64,000 nt of DNA from DATFVA01 sp963832355 (GCA_963832355.1 CAWHTX010000014.1:124001-188000); one strand, 5' to 3'; shown: positions 8,563 to 18,257, counted from the stretch's first letter. The notes: generated from the sequence alone by a model not told the origin. Translations and numbers: made by a program.

Positions 8563-9960
8563 TTGAAAGAACCAGAGATTACTGATTATCCATTTGTCGA
8601 CTACTCCAGGGAGATTCCGGTAGTAGAAGGCGGTTTGACCCGTGCCGAGATCGAGCAGATTGTAGCCAAACCCATGGATACAAAACCGACAAAGAAGTAC
8701 CTGATCGCTCTGACAGTATCGGTCAGTTTTCTTCTCTTCGGGGCTATATGTCTTGCCATCAGTTTTTATTACGGCGTTGGAATGTGGGGCAATGATCAGC
8801 CTGTTGCCTGGGGATTCCCGATAATCAACTTCGTTTTCTGGGTAGGTATTGGACACGCAGGAACACTCATATCGGCTATTCTTTTCCTGCTGAGACAGAG
8901 GTGGAGAACAGGTATAGCGAGATTTGCCGAGGCAATGACGATTTTTGCTGTAATGTGTGCGGGACTTTTCCCCCTGATTCACGTAGGGCGACCATGGCTT
9001 GCAGGCTACCTGATTCCTTATCCGAACCAGCACAGTCTATGGGTTAACTTCATTTCACCGCTGGTCTGGGACGTGTTTGCCGTATCAACATATTTTACAG
9101 TATCCCTGGTATTCTGGTACACGGGTCTTATACCTGACTTTGCAATGCTGCGCGACCGGACAACATCTAAAGTTAAAAAGGTGATATACAGGATCTTTAG
9201 TCTTGGCTGGAGACACTCAAACCGTCAATGGCAGCATTATGAAAAAGCGTATATGATTCTTGCAGGACTCGCCACTCCGCTGGTATTATCTGTTCATACA
9301 GTAGTTAGTTTTGACTTTGCAGTAGCAGTGCTGCCGGGATGGCATTCAACCATATTCCCTCCTTATTTCGTAGCCGGTGCTATATTCTCAGGGTTTGCGA
9401 TGGTAGTTACCGTTCTGATTTTCGTAAGAAAAGTATTTGACCTGGAAAACATAATAACCATCAATCATCTTGATAATATGAATAAGGTAATTCTGCTTAC
9501 AGGATCGATGGTAGGTTATGCATACGGTACAGAATTCTTTATGGCGTGGTACAGCGGCAATCCTATTGAACAGTTTGTATTTATAAACCGTGCGTTCGGT
9601 CCTTTTGCCTGGTCGTACTGGATAATGGTCAGCTGCAACGTTCTTTTCCCGCAGCTATTCTGGTTCAGGAAAATCAGAAGGTCTGTTCCTATTATGCTTG
9701 TAATAGCGATACTGGTCAATGTTGGTATGTGGTTCGAAAGGTTTGTAATTGTTGTAACCTCTCTGCACAGAGATTTTCTGCCGTCGAGCTGGGGAACTTT
9801 CGTTCCTACCATATTTGATATCGGTATACTCGCCGGAAGTTTTGGTTTATTCTTTACTTTAGTAATTCTTTTTACGAAAACATTACCCGTTGTTTCAATG
9901 TCGGAGGTGAAGGCAATGTCGGATGGTGCACAGCCTTCCCATCAGGGAGGTCATGAATAA
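8563..9960 (+). CDS. actC: Alternative complex III subunit ActC, NrfD/PsrC-like membrane protein
   Basis: Integral membrane quinol-side subunit of alternative complex III. The 465-residue product has about ten hydrophobic helices and NrfD/PsrC-family character, with highly conserved ActC segments such as GIGHAGTLISA, HVGRPWLAGY, VVSFDFAVAVLPGWH and FERFVIVVTSLHRD. The start is a TTG directly after the actB stop; GGAGGAA at 8551-8557 lies at good spacing and the N-terminal 40 residues look like other ActC proteins, so the TTG is supported. The stop overlaps the ATG of the next gene by one base (TAATG). ActC and ActF are related and together build the membrane core. Confidence 0.95.
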   Translation: MKEPEITDYPFVDYSREIPVVEGGLTRAEIEQIVAKPMDTKPTKKYLIALTVSVSFLLFGAICLAISFYYGVGMWGNDQPVAWGFPIINFVFWVGIGHAGTLISAILFLLRQRWRTGIARFAEAMTIFAVMCAGLFPLIHVGRPWLAGYLIPYPNQHSLWVNFISPLVWDVFAVSTYFTVSLVFWYTGLIPDFAMLRDRTTSKVKKVIYRIFSLGWRHSNRQWQHYEKAYMILAGLATPLVLSVHTVVSFDFAVAVLPGWHSTIFPPYFVAGAIFSGFAMVVTVLIFVRKVFDLENIITINHLDNMNKVILLTGSMVGYAYGTEFFMAWYSGNPIEQFVFINRAFGPFAWSYWIMVSCNVLFPQLFWFRKIRRSVPIMLVIAILVNVGMWFERFVIVVTSLHRDFLPSSWGTFVPTIFDIGILAGSFGLFFTLVILFTKTLPVVSMSEVKAMSDGAQPSHQGGHE

Positions 9961-11126
9961 TGGATAGAACAGAAAAGTTATTCGGTATTACAGCCCTTTT
10001 TGATAATCCTGATTCTATCATAAACGCTGCAAAGAAAGTTGTAAGTGAGGGGTATAAGAAGTTCGATGTTAATACTCCTTATCCTCTTCATGGTATGGAT
10101 CCGGCTATGGGATTAAAAAGATCCAGGCTTGGATTCGTTACATTATTCTTCGGATTCTCGGGTACAGCTTTTATTCTGCTCTTCATGTACTGGGCTATGT
10201 CAATTGACTACCCGATGGTTATAGGAGGGAAGCCCTACTTTTCTTTGCCTGCTTTTATTCCGATTACTTTCGAATTTACAGTACTGCTGGCTGCTTTGTC
10301 AACAGTATTCGGGATGATCATGGCATTCTTCAATCTGCCTTATAATAATCATCCCCTTCACGATACAGATTATATGAAAAGGGTTTCCGTCGATAGATAT
10401 GGACTTGTCATTCTGGCTGAAGATCCATTGTTTGATGAAAGTAAGGTTGAAGAACTTTATCGTAGTCTTGGTGCGGTAGAAATTGAGAAAGTCTATTTCC
10501 CTGAAAAAGTATCTTACCCGGTATTCGATGCGAAATTTATAACGTTTCTTATAATAGTTGCTCTTGGAGTTTCCGCATTAACTTACTTCACATTGAATAA
10601 ATTTATGTATATGGTGCCTTACAACTGGATGTCTGAACAGGATAAAGTAATTCCCCAGGAAAAAAGTGCTTTCTTCTCGGATGAATTCGGAATGAGGGAA
10701 CCGGTGGAAGGAACAGTTGCCCGGGGGTTTGTTCCCTACCCATATATGGGTATAGCAGAACCGAAGGAATATCTGGTAAATCCTGTACTGCCGACAAAAA
10801 AATCAATTGAACTCGGCAAAAGGAAGTTTCTCACTTTCTGTTCACCATGTCATGGCAATCTGGCCGACGGCGACAGCAGGCTGAGGGGTCAGTTTCCAAG
10901 CCCTCCTTCGCTTCATACAGAAAGGGCCATCAACTTTCCTGATGGAAGGATTTATCACGTAATTACAAACGGGCAGAATGCTATGCCTTCATATGCAGAT
11001 CAGATTACACGTGAAGAAAGATGGTCGATTGTTAATTATATAAGAGTTCTTCAGCGGGCTAAAAATGCAAGCGACGCTGATATCCAGGAAATTAAAAAGG
11101 AGTCTTCCAGCAATGTCCAAAAATGA
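9960..11126 (+). CDS. actD: ActD-ActE fusion: DUF3341 membrane subunit joined to a monohaem cytochrome c
   Basis: Two subunits of alternative complex III in one 388-residue chain. Residues about 1-170 are ActD (DUF3341): a soluble start (LFGITALFDNPDSII), two membrane helices and a ferredoxin-like strand region. A further helix (about 183-203) leads to a linker, then a class I cytochrome c domain from about residue 275 with the haem site CSPCH near residue 295 and a candidate axial methionine in NAMPSYADQI. In Rhodothermus-type complexes ActD and ActE are separate proteins; here no stop or start intervenes. The reading frame is continuous and the linker looks natural, so this is a true fusion and not an error. 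The next gene overlaps the 3' end by 14 bases. Confidence 0.92.
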   Translation: MDRTEKLFGITALFDNPDSIINAAKKVVSEGYKKFDVNTPYPLHGMDPAMGLKRSRLGFVTLFFGFSGTAFILLFMYWAMSIDYPMVIGGKPYFSLPAFIPITFEFTVLLAALSTVFGMIMAFFNLPYNNHPLHDTDYMKRVSVDRYGLVILAEDPLFDESKVEELYRSLGAVEIEKVYFPEKVSYPVFDAKFITFLIIVALGVSALTYFTLNKFMYMVPYNWMSEQDKVIPQEKSAFFSDEFGMREPVEGTVARGFVPYPYMGIAEPKEYLVNPVLPTKKSIELGKRKFLTFCSPCHGNLADGDSRLRGQFPSPPSLHTERAINFPDGRIYHVITNGQNAMPSYADQITREERWSIVNYIRVLQRAKNASDADIQEIKKESSSNVQK

Positions 11127-12303
11127 TTCCGGATATGTAAAGCGGGATTTACCGCAGAAATTTTTAACCATCGGATTTACCCTGCTTGGTATCGGACTGG
11201 TCCTGGGAATAATAGCCTATATTATTGATCCTCAGAGAGCATCTTATAGCTACCTCACTTCTTTTATGTTTTTGATAAGTATTGGTGTTGGTTCATTGTT
11301 CCTGGTCTCTCTGGAATATCTGTCAGGAGCAGTCTGGAGCACACCTTTCAGAAGGATAAGCGAGTTCTTTGCCGCAACAATACCATATATCGTAATAATA
11401 AGCATACCGCTGTTCTTTACATTGCATGATATATTTCACTGGACACATACTTCAGTGGTTGAAAGTGATGCTGTACTTAAATCAAAAGAAGCTTATCTGA
11501 ATATTCCGTTCTTTCTAGTTCGTAATGTCGTCATCTTTCTGATATGGACATTATTTTATTTCCTTATTACACAAAGATCAAGGAAACAGGATGAAACAGG
11601 AGAACAGGCGCTTACTTCAACAAATATCAAACTCTCAACGGGATTCATATTTATTTTCGCAATTACCATCACTATGACTGGTGTTGACTGGATGATGAGT
11701 CTTGAACCTCACTGGTTCTCTACGATCTTCGGAGTCTATTACTTTGCTGGTACTGTATGGTGTGCACTTGCGCTTCTGACTCTTGCTGTAGTTCTCCTAA
11801 GAGAGAATGGTTACCTCGTACCGGGATTAAAGAATGATCACTATTATAGTCTTGGTACAATGATGTTTGCTTTCACTGCGTTCTGGGGTTATATCGCATT
11901 CTCACAGTATATGCTAATTTGGTATGCTGATCTTCCTGAGGAAACTTCATGGTTTTTCCATCGCTGGGAAGGAGGCTGGATATATGCGTCAGTTATTTTG
12001 ATTATAGTGCATTTTGTTGTACCATTCTTTGCATTGTTGTCATTCCCCGCAAAAACGAATCCGAGAAGGCTGAAGTTTGTTGCAATATGGATTTTAGCAG
12101 CTCACTTCTATGATCTTTACTGGGTTATAATGCCCGGGATGGTCCAGGCAGGCAGAGCTTATTATTTCAGCTGGATGGATCTTGTATTCCCTGTGGCAGT
12201 TGTTGGCTTTGTTATGATAATTTTTAAAATGATGACCAATAAATATAACCTTGTACCTGTAAATGATCCCAAACTCCAGAGAGGTCTGGATTATAGTCTC
12301 TAA
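11113..12303 (+). CDS. actF: Alternative complex III subunit ActF, NrfD-like membrane protein
   Basis: Second NrfD/PsrC-like integral membrane subunit of alternative complex III, about 396 residues with roughly ten hydrophobic helices. Characteristic segments include TGVDWMMSLEPHWFSTIFGVYYFAG, HFVVPFFALL and AAHFYDLYWVIMPG. The start is placed at ATG 11113, which has AAGGAG at 11097-11102 and overlaps the end of the ActD-ActE fusion; an earlier ATG at 11065 would add 16 residues that look like the other frame. The following cytochrome gene begins 26 bases after the stop, so co-transcription is expected. Confidence 0.94.
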   Translation: MSKNDSGYVKRDLPQKFLTIGFTLLGIGLVLGIIAYIIDPQRASYSYLTSFMFLISIGVGSLFLVSLEYLSGAVWSTPFRRISEFFAATIPYIVIISIPLFFTLHDIFHWTHTSVVESDAVLKSKEAYLNIPFFLVRNVVIFLIWTLFYFLITQRSRKQDETGEQALTSTNIKLSTGFIFIFAITITMTGVDWMMSLEPHWFSTIFGVYYFAGTVWCALALLTLAVVLLRENGYLVPGLKNDHYYSLGTMMFAFTAFWGYIAFSQYMLIWYADLPEETSWFFHRWEGGWIYASVILIIVHFVVPFFALLSFPAKTNPRRLKFVAIWILAAHFYDLYWVIMPGMVQAGRAYYFSWMDLVFPVAVVGFVMIIFKMMTNKYNLVPVNDPKLQRGLDYSL

Positions 12304-12328
12304 CAGATGAATTTAGGAATTTAACAAA

Positions 12329-13261
12329 ATGAGCAACCTGGAAAAGTTTATAAAAGAAAAAAAAGAAGAGATAAAGCAGGATCCCGGTAAAATTTTTGGC
12401 CTGGTATACCCATATGTTTTACTAATAGGACTTGGAATCGGATTATACTATATCAGTCAGATGAACTTTATCGGAAGACAGGAGGTACCCGTTGCTGTTC
12501 CCGATACTTCGAGTACCCCGGAAGTTTTAACAATACAGGAATCAAAATTAGTCCCTGCTGCGGATGTTAAAAAATTGTCGCAGCCGACTGATTCACTGGT
12601 TGAAGTCGGGAAGAAGATTTTCCAGACAACCTGTGTGTCGTGCCACGGAACGGACGGCAGGGGTGACGGCCCTGCATCGACCGGATTAAATCCTTCACCA
12701 AGAAATTTCACAAGTAAAGAAGGGTGGGTAAACGGACCAAAGCTTACAAGCATCTATGAGACGCTGCAGGAGGGTATTAAGGGCAGTGCCATGGTAGCTT
12801 ATCAGCAGTTCTCACCAACAGAAAAGTTTGCTCTTGCCCATTACATTAGGACAACTTTTGTCCCTGATCCTCCTCCTCCGACCGAGGCGGATCTTACAAT
12901 GCTTGATCAGCTTTATAATCTATCTCAAAAGAGATTTATCCCGGCACAAATTCCTGTCGCAGATGCTGAAAAGCTTATCATCCGAGAAAATCAAAAGAAG
13001 GTGGATGAAGTTATAAGTTTAACTGGAAGAATTGATAAGGATAATAATTCTGCTTCTGCCCTCTTCAAACACGTAACAAGTAATCAGCAAAGAGCACTGA
13101 CAATTTTGTTGAATTCAGATTCATGGAAAAATAATGAGCAGGAATTTATTAATATAATTGTAAATAATGTAAATCAGGATGGATTTAACGGCAGAGTATT
13201 TAATCTTTCTGATTCAGAATGGAATGAACTATTCAATTATTTGAAAAGTGTAATTGCCTGA
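12329..13261 (+). CDS. Membrane-anchored monohaem cytochrome c of the complex III/oxidase operon
   Basis: A 310-residue protein with one N-terminal membrane helix (about residues 25-45) and a class I cytochrome c domain around residues 85-190. The haem site is CVSCHGTDGRGDGPAS and the likely axial methionine lies in KGSAMVAYQQF. The last 100 residues form a soluble helical extension that I do not recognise. It sits between ActF and SCO. Because oxidase subunit II here has no fused cytochrome c, this protein is a good candidate for the link between complex III and CuA, or for an additional ActE. That role is inferred from gene order. Confidence 0.85.
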   Translation: MSNLEKFIKEKKEEIKQDPGKIFGLVYPYVLLIGLGIGLYYISQMNFIGRQEVPVAVPDTSSTPEVLTIQESKLVPAADVKKLSQPTDSLVEVGKKIFQTTCVSCHGTDGRGDGPASTGLNPSPRNFTSKEGWVNGPKLTSIYETLQEGIKGSAMVAYQQFSPTEKFALAHYIRTTFVPDPPPPTEADLTMLDQLYNLSQKRFIPAQIPVADAEKLIIRENQKKVDEVISLTGRIDKDNNSASALFKHVTSNQQRALTILLNSDSWKNNEQEFINIIVNNVNQDGFNGRVFNLSDSEWNELFNYLKSVIA

Positions 13262-13271
13262 GGATGGCAGT

Positions 13272-14066
13272 ATGAAAACAAAATTATTATTAGCCTTTTT
13301 AGTTTTATCGATCGGGACAGTACAGCTGTCAGCTTCACAGAATGATGCTGATATAGAAGAGCACCTGGGAACATTCCTTCCTCTGGATCTTAAATTTCTG
13401 GATTCAGACGGAAATACGATTATGCTGAAGAACATTATTAATAAGCCGACAATTATAGATTTTGTCTATTATGAATGTCCCGGTATCTGCAGTCCATTAA
13501 TGACTGAAGTGGCACATGTTGCGAATACTTCTGATCTGAAACCGGGTGTCGATTATCAGATTTTATCGATAAGTGTGGATGAAACAGAAACGCCGCAGAT
13601 TGCCCTTAAGAAAAAGCAGACTTTTCTAAGTTTAATTGACAGTAAACCTTTTCCGGATACAGCGTGGAGATTTTTAACCGGAGATAGTCTCAACATTGAT
13701 AAGCTTACAAGGGCTGCCGGTTTCAGATTCAAGAGAACTGGCAGAAACTTTATTCATGCAGGTGCACTGATTTTTGTCTCTCCGAAGGGAGAAGTATGCA
13801 GGTATCTATACCCTGGATATTCACAGACAAGAGGTTTTGGAATTCTTCCTTTTGACTTTAAAATGGCTGTACTGGAAGCTGCTCAGGGTAAGAAAACCCC
13901 GGTAATCGGAAGAGTGCTGCAGTTTTGTTTCAGTTATGATCCCCAGGGAAAAACATATGTGTTCAATATACTGAGGATTTTTGGTGCAGGGATACTCCTT
14001 GGAGTAATAATATTTGTTGTTTTAATAAAAGTGAAACCTAAAAAAGATAAGAGAAATAAGAGGTAG
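13272..14066 (+). CDS. sco: SCO1/SenC family copper chaperone for CuA assembly
   Basis: Thioredoxin-fold copper protein that helps load the CuA site of cytochrome oxidase subunit II. It starts with a signal peptide (MKTKLLLAFLVLSIG...), has the copper-binding CPGICSP motif (CxxxC) near residue 73, and supplies the third ligand from NFIHAG. Unusually for the shortest SCO proteins it ends in a membrane helix (about residues 232-255) and a lysine-rich tail. ATG 13272 is chosen because GAGGATGG precedes it and the signal peptide then begins properly; a TTG at 13254 is less likely. Its place between cytochrome c and oxidase subunit I fits the role. Confidence 0.9.
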   Translation: MKTKLLLAFLVLSIGTVQLSASQNDADIEEHLGTFLPLDLKFLDSDGNTIMLKNIINKPTIIDFVYYECPGICSPLMTEVAHVANTSDLKPGVDYQILSISVDETETPQIALKKKQTFLSLIDSKPFPDTAWRFLTGDSLNIDKLTRAAGFRFKRTGRNFIHAGALIFVSPKGEVCRYLYPGYSQTRGFGILPFDFKMAVLEAAQGKKTPVIGRVLQFCFSYDPQGKTYVFNILRIFGAGILLGVIIFVVLIKVKPKKDKRNKR

Positions 14067-14071
14067 AATTT

Positions 14072-15730
14072 ATGGCGAGTGATGCTGCTGCTTTAAATCA
14101 GAACGGTCATCCAAGCTACCTGGTTAATACAGGCAAACACCAGGGAATTAAAGCCTGGATACTGTCAACTGATCATAAAAGAATCGGTATACTCTACCTG
14201 ATTGCTTTATTGTCATTTTTTGCAGTCGGGGTTACATTCGGATTTTTGATAAGACTGGAACTTCTCACACCCGGAAGAACGATTGTAGATGCTCAAACCT
14301 ATAATGAATTTTTTACGCTCCACGGGGTGATAATGATTTTTCTGTTTGTGATACCCGGTCTCCCTGCGGTGTTCGGAAACTTTTTCCTCCCTATAATGAT
14401 AGGGGCGAAGGACGTTGCCTTTCCCAGGCTCAATTTGCTGTCGTGGTATCTCTATATTACAGGTGGGTTACTAGTATTATTATCTATTCTCCTGCCCGGC
14501 GGTCCTGCTGATACAGGCTGGACATTTTACATCCCTTACAGTGTAAGGACCGGTACTAATGTTATCTTCACAATGACCGCAGCGTTTATACTGGGATTCT
14601 CATCAATTCTGACCGGATTAAATTTTGTAACCACAATCCACAGGCTGAGAGCGCCCGGTATGGGGTGGTTCAAGATGCCGCTCTTTTCATGGAGTTTGTA
14701 TGCCACTGCATGGATTCAAATACTGGCAACCCCGATCATCGGTATTACTCTGCTTCTTGTAATCGTAGAAAGAGTATTTGGTGTAGGACTTTTTGATCCG
14801 GCGCTTGGAGGTGATCCTATTTTATTCCAGCATTTATTCTGGATATATTCCCACCCTGCAGTATATATAATGATCGTGCCGGCAATGGGAGTTATATCAG
14901 AGATTATCCCGGTCTTTGCACATCGAACCATCTTTGGCTATAAATTTATAGCTTTTTCAAGTATTGGCATAGCACTCTTCGGTTCATTAGTTTGGGCGCA
15001 CCACATGTTTGCTGCTGGTATGAGTGATACCGGGCAGTTCGTATTTTCGCTATTAACTTTCCTGGTAGCTATCCCAAGTGCTATAAAGGTTTTTAACTGG
15101 ACAGCTACTCTTTATAAAGGTTCCATCGAACTTGAACCTCCAATGCTGTATGCGCTGGCATTTATATTTCTCTTTTCTATCGGAGGATTAACAGGAGTAA
15201 TCCAGGGAGCATTGTCAGTTGACATCCAGATAACTGATACCTCATTTATAGTGGGACATTTTCATTACGTGATGTTTGGGGGTACAGGATTCGGAATTTT
15301 TGCGGCTCTTCATTACTGGCTTCCTAAGATGTTCGGAAGGATGTATAATAAGAAAACAGCCAAAGTTGCTTTCTGGATAATCTTTGTCGGCTTTAATACT
15401 CTTTACTTCCCGATGTTCGTTATGGGCTGGCTTGGAATGCCGAGAAGGTATTATGACTATCTTCCTCAGTATCAGCCATATCATGTTATCTCCACTGTGG
15501 GTTCGTGGATATTGATAACAGGACTAATAATTATGTTTTCAAATCTTATTAAAGGACTAAGGAACGGCCCGGTAGTAACAGCTAAGAATATATGGGGAGG
15601 GGAGACACTTGAATGGAAAATAGAAACTCCTCCGACGCATGAGAATTTTGATGAAATTCCGATTATTACTGACGGTCCTTATGAATATAAAGAAAATGAT
15701 CAACCGGTATTAGAAGAGGAGGTAAAGTGA
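14072..15730 (+). CDS. ctaD: Cytochrome c oxidase subunit I, A2-type haem-copper oxidase
   Basis: Catalytic subunit of a proton-pumping cytochrome oxidase, 552 residues and about twelve membrane helices. Ligand motifs are visible: a low-spin haem His in FFTLHGVIMIF, the CuB/Tyr segment SHPAVYIMIVPAMG, the CuB histidines WAHHMF and the haem a3 / haem a pair in HFHYVMFGG. Helix VI reads YSHPAVY in place of the GHPEVY of A1 oxidases: the glutamate is absent and the Tyr-Ser pair of A2 oxidases (as in Rhodothermus and Thermus caa3) is present. AGAGG precedes ATG 14072. It overlaps subunit III by four bases (GTGA). Confidence 0.96.
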   Translation: MASDAAALNQNGHPSYLVNTGKHQGIKAWILSTDHKRIGILYLIALLSFFAVGVTFGFLIRLELLTPGRTIVDAQTYNEFFTLHGVIMIFLFVIPGLPAVFGNFFLPIMIGAKDVAFPRLNLLSWYLYITGGLLVLLSILLPGGPADTGWTFYIPYSVRTGTNVIFTMTAAFILGFSSILTGLNFVTTIHRLRAPGMGWFKMPLFSWSLYATAWIQILATPIIGITLLLVIVERVFGVGLFDPALGGDPILFQHLFWIYSHPAVYIMIVPAMGVISEIIPVFAHRTIFGYKFIAFSSIGIALFGSLVWAHHMFAAGMSDTGQFVFSLLTFLVAIPSAIKVFNWTATLYKGSIELEPPMLYALAFIFLFSIGGLTGVIQGALSVDIQITDTSFIVGHFHYVMFGGTGFGIFAALHYWLPKMFGRMYNKKTAKVAFWIIFVGFNTLYFPMFVMGWLGMPRRYYDYLPQYQPYHVISTVGSWILITGLIIMFSNLIKGLRNGPVVTAKNIWGGETLEWKIETPPTHENFDEIPIITDGPYEYKENDQPVLEEEVK

Positions 15731-16350
15731 GTGAATTAGAACAATCCGCTGTAACTCACGTGCATAGGGATGATATTGGTACCCGGATGGGAATGTGGCT
15801 CTTTCTTTTCACAGAGCTGCTGCTTTTTGGCGGTATGTTTTTCCTTTATTCAGTTTACAGATTTACACACCAGCAGGATTTTCATATTGCCGCTAAAGAA
15901 CTGAACACTCTCATCGGGACATTTAACACTGCGATCCTCTTAACCAGCAGTTTAACTATGGCGCTTTCGATAGCAGCTATACAGAAGAGAAATATTAAAC
16001 TATCGATATTCTTCCAGTTAATGACTATTGTCCTGGCTGCCGGGTTCATGATAAATAAATATTTTGAATGGATGCACCATATAAAACTGGGACTTTATCC
16101 GGGTGCTGACGTACTATTATCCAAAGGACAGGGACAGGTATTGTTCTACGGTTTATATTATACAATGACCGGGCTGCATGGTCTTCATGTTGTTATCGGG
16201 GCAATTGTAATAGCCACAATGACCAGGTTTACTGTGAAGGGAGTTATCACTCCCGATAACTATGTAAAGCTGGAGGCTGCCGGCTTATACTGGCACCTTG
16301 TAGATATCATCTGGATATTTCTTTTCCCATTATTTTATCTTATTACCTGA
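15727..16350 (+). CDS. ctaE: Cytochrome c oxidase subunit III
   Basis: Membrane subunit III of the haem-copper oxidase, 207 residues with five predicted helices. Recognisable segments include GTRMGMWLFLFTELLLFGGMF at the start, MTGLHGLHVVIGA and WHLVDIIWIFLFPLFYL at the end. It begins with a GTG that overlaps the TGA of subunit I, with GAGGAGG just upstream at about 15714-15721, so translation is coupled. This short form lacks the first two helices of mitochondrial subunit III, as is usual in bacterial A2-type operons. Confidence 0.94.
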   Translation: MSELEQSAVTHVHRDDIGTRMGMWLFLFTELLLFGGMFFLYSVYRFTHQQDFHIAAKELNTLIGTFNTAILLTSSLTMALSIAAIQKRNIKLSIFFQLMTIVLAAGFMINKYFEWMHHIKLGLYPGADVLLSKGQGQVLFYGLYYTMTGLHGLHVVIGAIVIATMTRFTVKGVITPDNYVKLEAAGLYWHLVDIIWIFLFPLFYLIT

Positions 16351-16361
16351 GGTGTTAACGG

Positions 16362-16667
16362 ATGGAAAAACATGCAGAACATCAGCACGATAAACATGTA
16401 ACAAATTATGGTATATATATATTAGTCTGGCTTGCCCTTATGATCCTAACCGGACTGACAGTTACTGTAGCAGGAATAAATTTTGGACAGCTGACAGTCA
16501 CAACAGCTCTTGTTATTGCCAGTGTGAAGTCATACCTGGTGCTGACGATATTTATGCATCTCAGGGTTGAACAGAAAGCTTTCAGAGTTTTCATAGGCAT
16601 AGCATTATTCTTTATAATTATTTCATTCATCCTGTTATTTGCCGATTATTCCTTTTACGTAAGGTGA
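16362..16667 (+). CDS. ctaF: Cytochrome c oxidase subunit IV-type small membrane protein
   Basis: A 101-residue protein with a histidine-rich start (EKHAEHQHDKH) and three hydrophobic helices, matching the bacterial subunit IV / CtaF-CoxD family. The conserved middle ASVKSYLVLTIFMHLRVE is characteristic of that family. It lies 11 bases after subunit III and 7 bases before subunit II. Subunit IV is not catalytic and is thought to stabilise the complex. Confidence 0.88.
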   Translation: MEKHAEHQHDKHVTNYGIYILVWLALMILTGLTVTVAGINFGQLTVTTALVIASVKSYLVLTIFMHLRVEQKAFRVFIGIALFFIIISFILLFADYSFYVR

Positions 16668-16674
16668 TAAATAT

Positions 16675-17358
16675 ATGTTTTCCGGAGCTTCAAATTTTGT
16701 AAACTCAACAGACACCACATTCTTCTTCATTGTGGCTGTATCGGTATTTTTCCTGGTAGTGATTACTGTGAGTATGATTTACTTCGTAATCAGATACAGC
16801 AGGAAAAGAAACCCCAGAGCTAAGAATATCCATGGTAATATTCCGCTGGAAGTAACCTGGACAGTTATACCCACTATACTGGTTCTGATAATGTTCTGGA
16901 TGGGATGGGCCGGCTATAAACAGTTAGCTCATGCCCCGGATGATGCAATGAATGTAGATGTGACTGCCCAGATGTGGAAATGGTCATTCAAGTATCCTAA
17001 TGGTGTTTCATCGGATACCCTTTATGTCCCTGTCAATAAACCAGTGAAGGTTCTGCTGCACTCAAGGGATGTGAACCATTCTTTCTTTGTACCCGCTTTT
17101 CGTGTCAAGAAAGATGTTATTCCGAACCGTAACAACTCAGCGTGGTTCAAAGCCGATAGAGTTGGAACGTTTGATATTTTTTGCGCTGAGTACTGCGGGT
17201 TGAACCATTCTCACATGCTTAGCAAAGTGGTTGTAATGCCGCAGGATTCTTTTAATAACTGGTTAAATGACCAGGCAATGCAGGACTCTCTTAAGTCGGT
17301 GCAGGCTTCTGCTCCGGAATCCACCCCGACAAAATCAGATACAACAAAGGCAATGTGA
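16675..17358 (+). CDS. ctaC: Cytochrome c oxidase subunit II with CuA site and no fused haem c
   Basis: Electron-entry subunit of the oxidase. Two N-terminal membrane helices (about residues 15-40 and 60-80) are followed by a periplasmic cupredoxin domain. CuA ligands are all visible: His in DVNHSFF, then CAEYCGLNHSHM supplying two Cys, a His and a Met. The protein ends soon after the CuA domain with a serine/threonine-rich tail, so it lacks the C-terminal cytochrome c domain of classical caa3 subunit II. It is encoded after subunit IV, an order different from many operons. Its stop overlaps the GTG start of ctaB. Confidence 0.95.
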   Translation: MFSGASNFVNSTDTTFFFIVAVSVFFLVVITVSMIYFVIRYSRKRNPRAKNIHGNIPLEVTWTVIPTILVLIMFWMGWAGYKQLAHAPDDAMNVDVTAQMWKWSFKYPNGVSSDTLYVPVNKPVKVLLHSRDVNHSFFVPAFRVKKDVIPNRNNSAWFKADRVGTFDIFCAEYCGLNHSHMLSKVVVMPQDSFNNWLNDQAMQDSLKSVQASAPESTPTKSDTTKAM

Positions 17359-18233
17359 TTTTTTTGAAAGATAAGCTGAAAATATTATCAGAACTTACAA
17401 AGATCAGGATTACTATTTTTGTTACCGTAACCATGCTGTTCGGCTTTATCTCTGCTTCCGGTAAACTTGATGCCTCTGCGATTCTACCGACGCTTGGTAT
17501 TCTTTTTCTTGCCTGCGGATCAGCAGTAATTAATCACTACCAGGAGAGAAATACCGATGCGTTAATGAGCAGGACAAAAAACAGGCCTATACCATCGGGC
17601 AGGATATCTCCATCAAACGCTTTAATAATAGCACTCATTCTTGTAAGCAGTGGCTCGTTGATGCTGTATACTGGTTCAGGTCTGCTTGCTTTAGGTCTTG
17701 GTCTGCTTAATCTGATTTGGTACAATGGAATTTATACTCCTCTTAAGAAGGTTAACCCGCTCGCAATTATCCCCGGATCATTGGTTGGAGCTATACCACC
17801 GGCTGTTGGCTGGGTTGCAGGAGGCGGAAGTATTTCGGATCCTCAAATCTGGATAATTGCCAGTTTCTTTTTTGTCTGGCAGATCCCTCATTTCTGGCTG
17901 CTGCTGCTTGTGCTCGATAAAGATTATCAAAAAGCGGGGTTCCCGACATTAACGCAAATATTTAATCCTGATCAGCTTGCAAGAATTACTTTTACATGGA
18001 TTGCAGCAACTGTTGTAACCTGTCTGATGATACCGTTTTTCGGAAAGCTTCAGTCGCCTTTCATAGGATATGGATTATTCCTGGCCGGCGTCTGGCTTGT
18101 CTGGAATTCATTCAAGCTTGTAAGATTTACCAGAGAGAGGATGTATTTCACAACTGCATTCAGGGAAATTAACATTTTTGCGATCCTGGTAGTTCTATTG
18201 TTATCTCTGGATAAACTTTTAATATTCTTTTAA
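17355..18233 (+). CDS. ctaB: Protohaem IX farnesyltransferase (haem O synthase)
   Basis: UbiA-family prenyltransferase that adds a farnesyl group to haem B to give haem O, a precursor of the haem A used by the oxidase. The 292-residue product has about nine membrane helices and the CtaB-specific motif NHYQERNTDALMSRTKNRPI, plus the second Asp-rich region DKDYQKAGFPTL. Start GTG 17355 overlaps the TGA of subunit II (GTGA); TTG 17364 is an alternative. No haem A synthase (CtaA/COX15) is found in the window. Confidence 0.94.
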   Translation: MIFLKDKLKILSELTKIRITIFVTVTMLFGFISASGKLDASAILPTLGILFLACGSAVINHYQERNTDALMSRTKNRPIPSGRISPSNALIIALILVSSGSLMLYTGSGLLALGLGLLNLIWYNGIYTPLKKVNPLAIIPGSLVGAIPPAVGWVAGGGSISDPQIWIIASFFFVWQIPHFWLLLLVLDKDYQKAGFPTLTQIFNPDQLARITFTWIAATVVTCLMIPFFGKLQSPFIGYGLFLAGVWLVWNSFKLVRFTRERMYFTTAFREINIFAILVVLLLSLDKLLIFF

Positions 18234-18257
18234 CATATAATAATGTGAGAAAAATAA

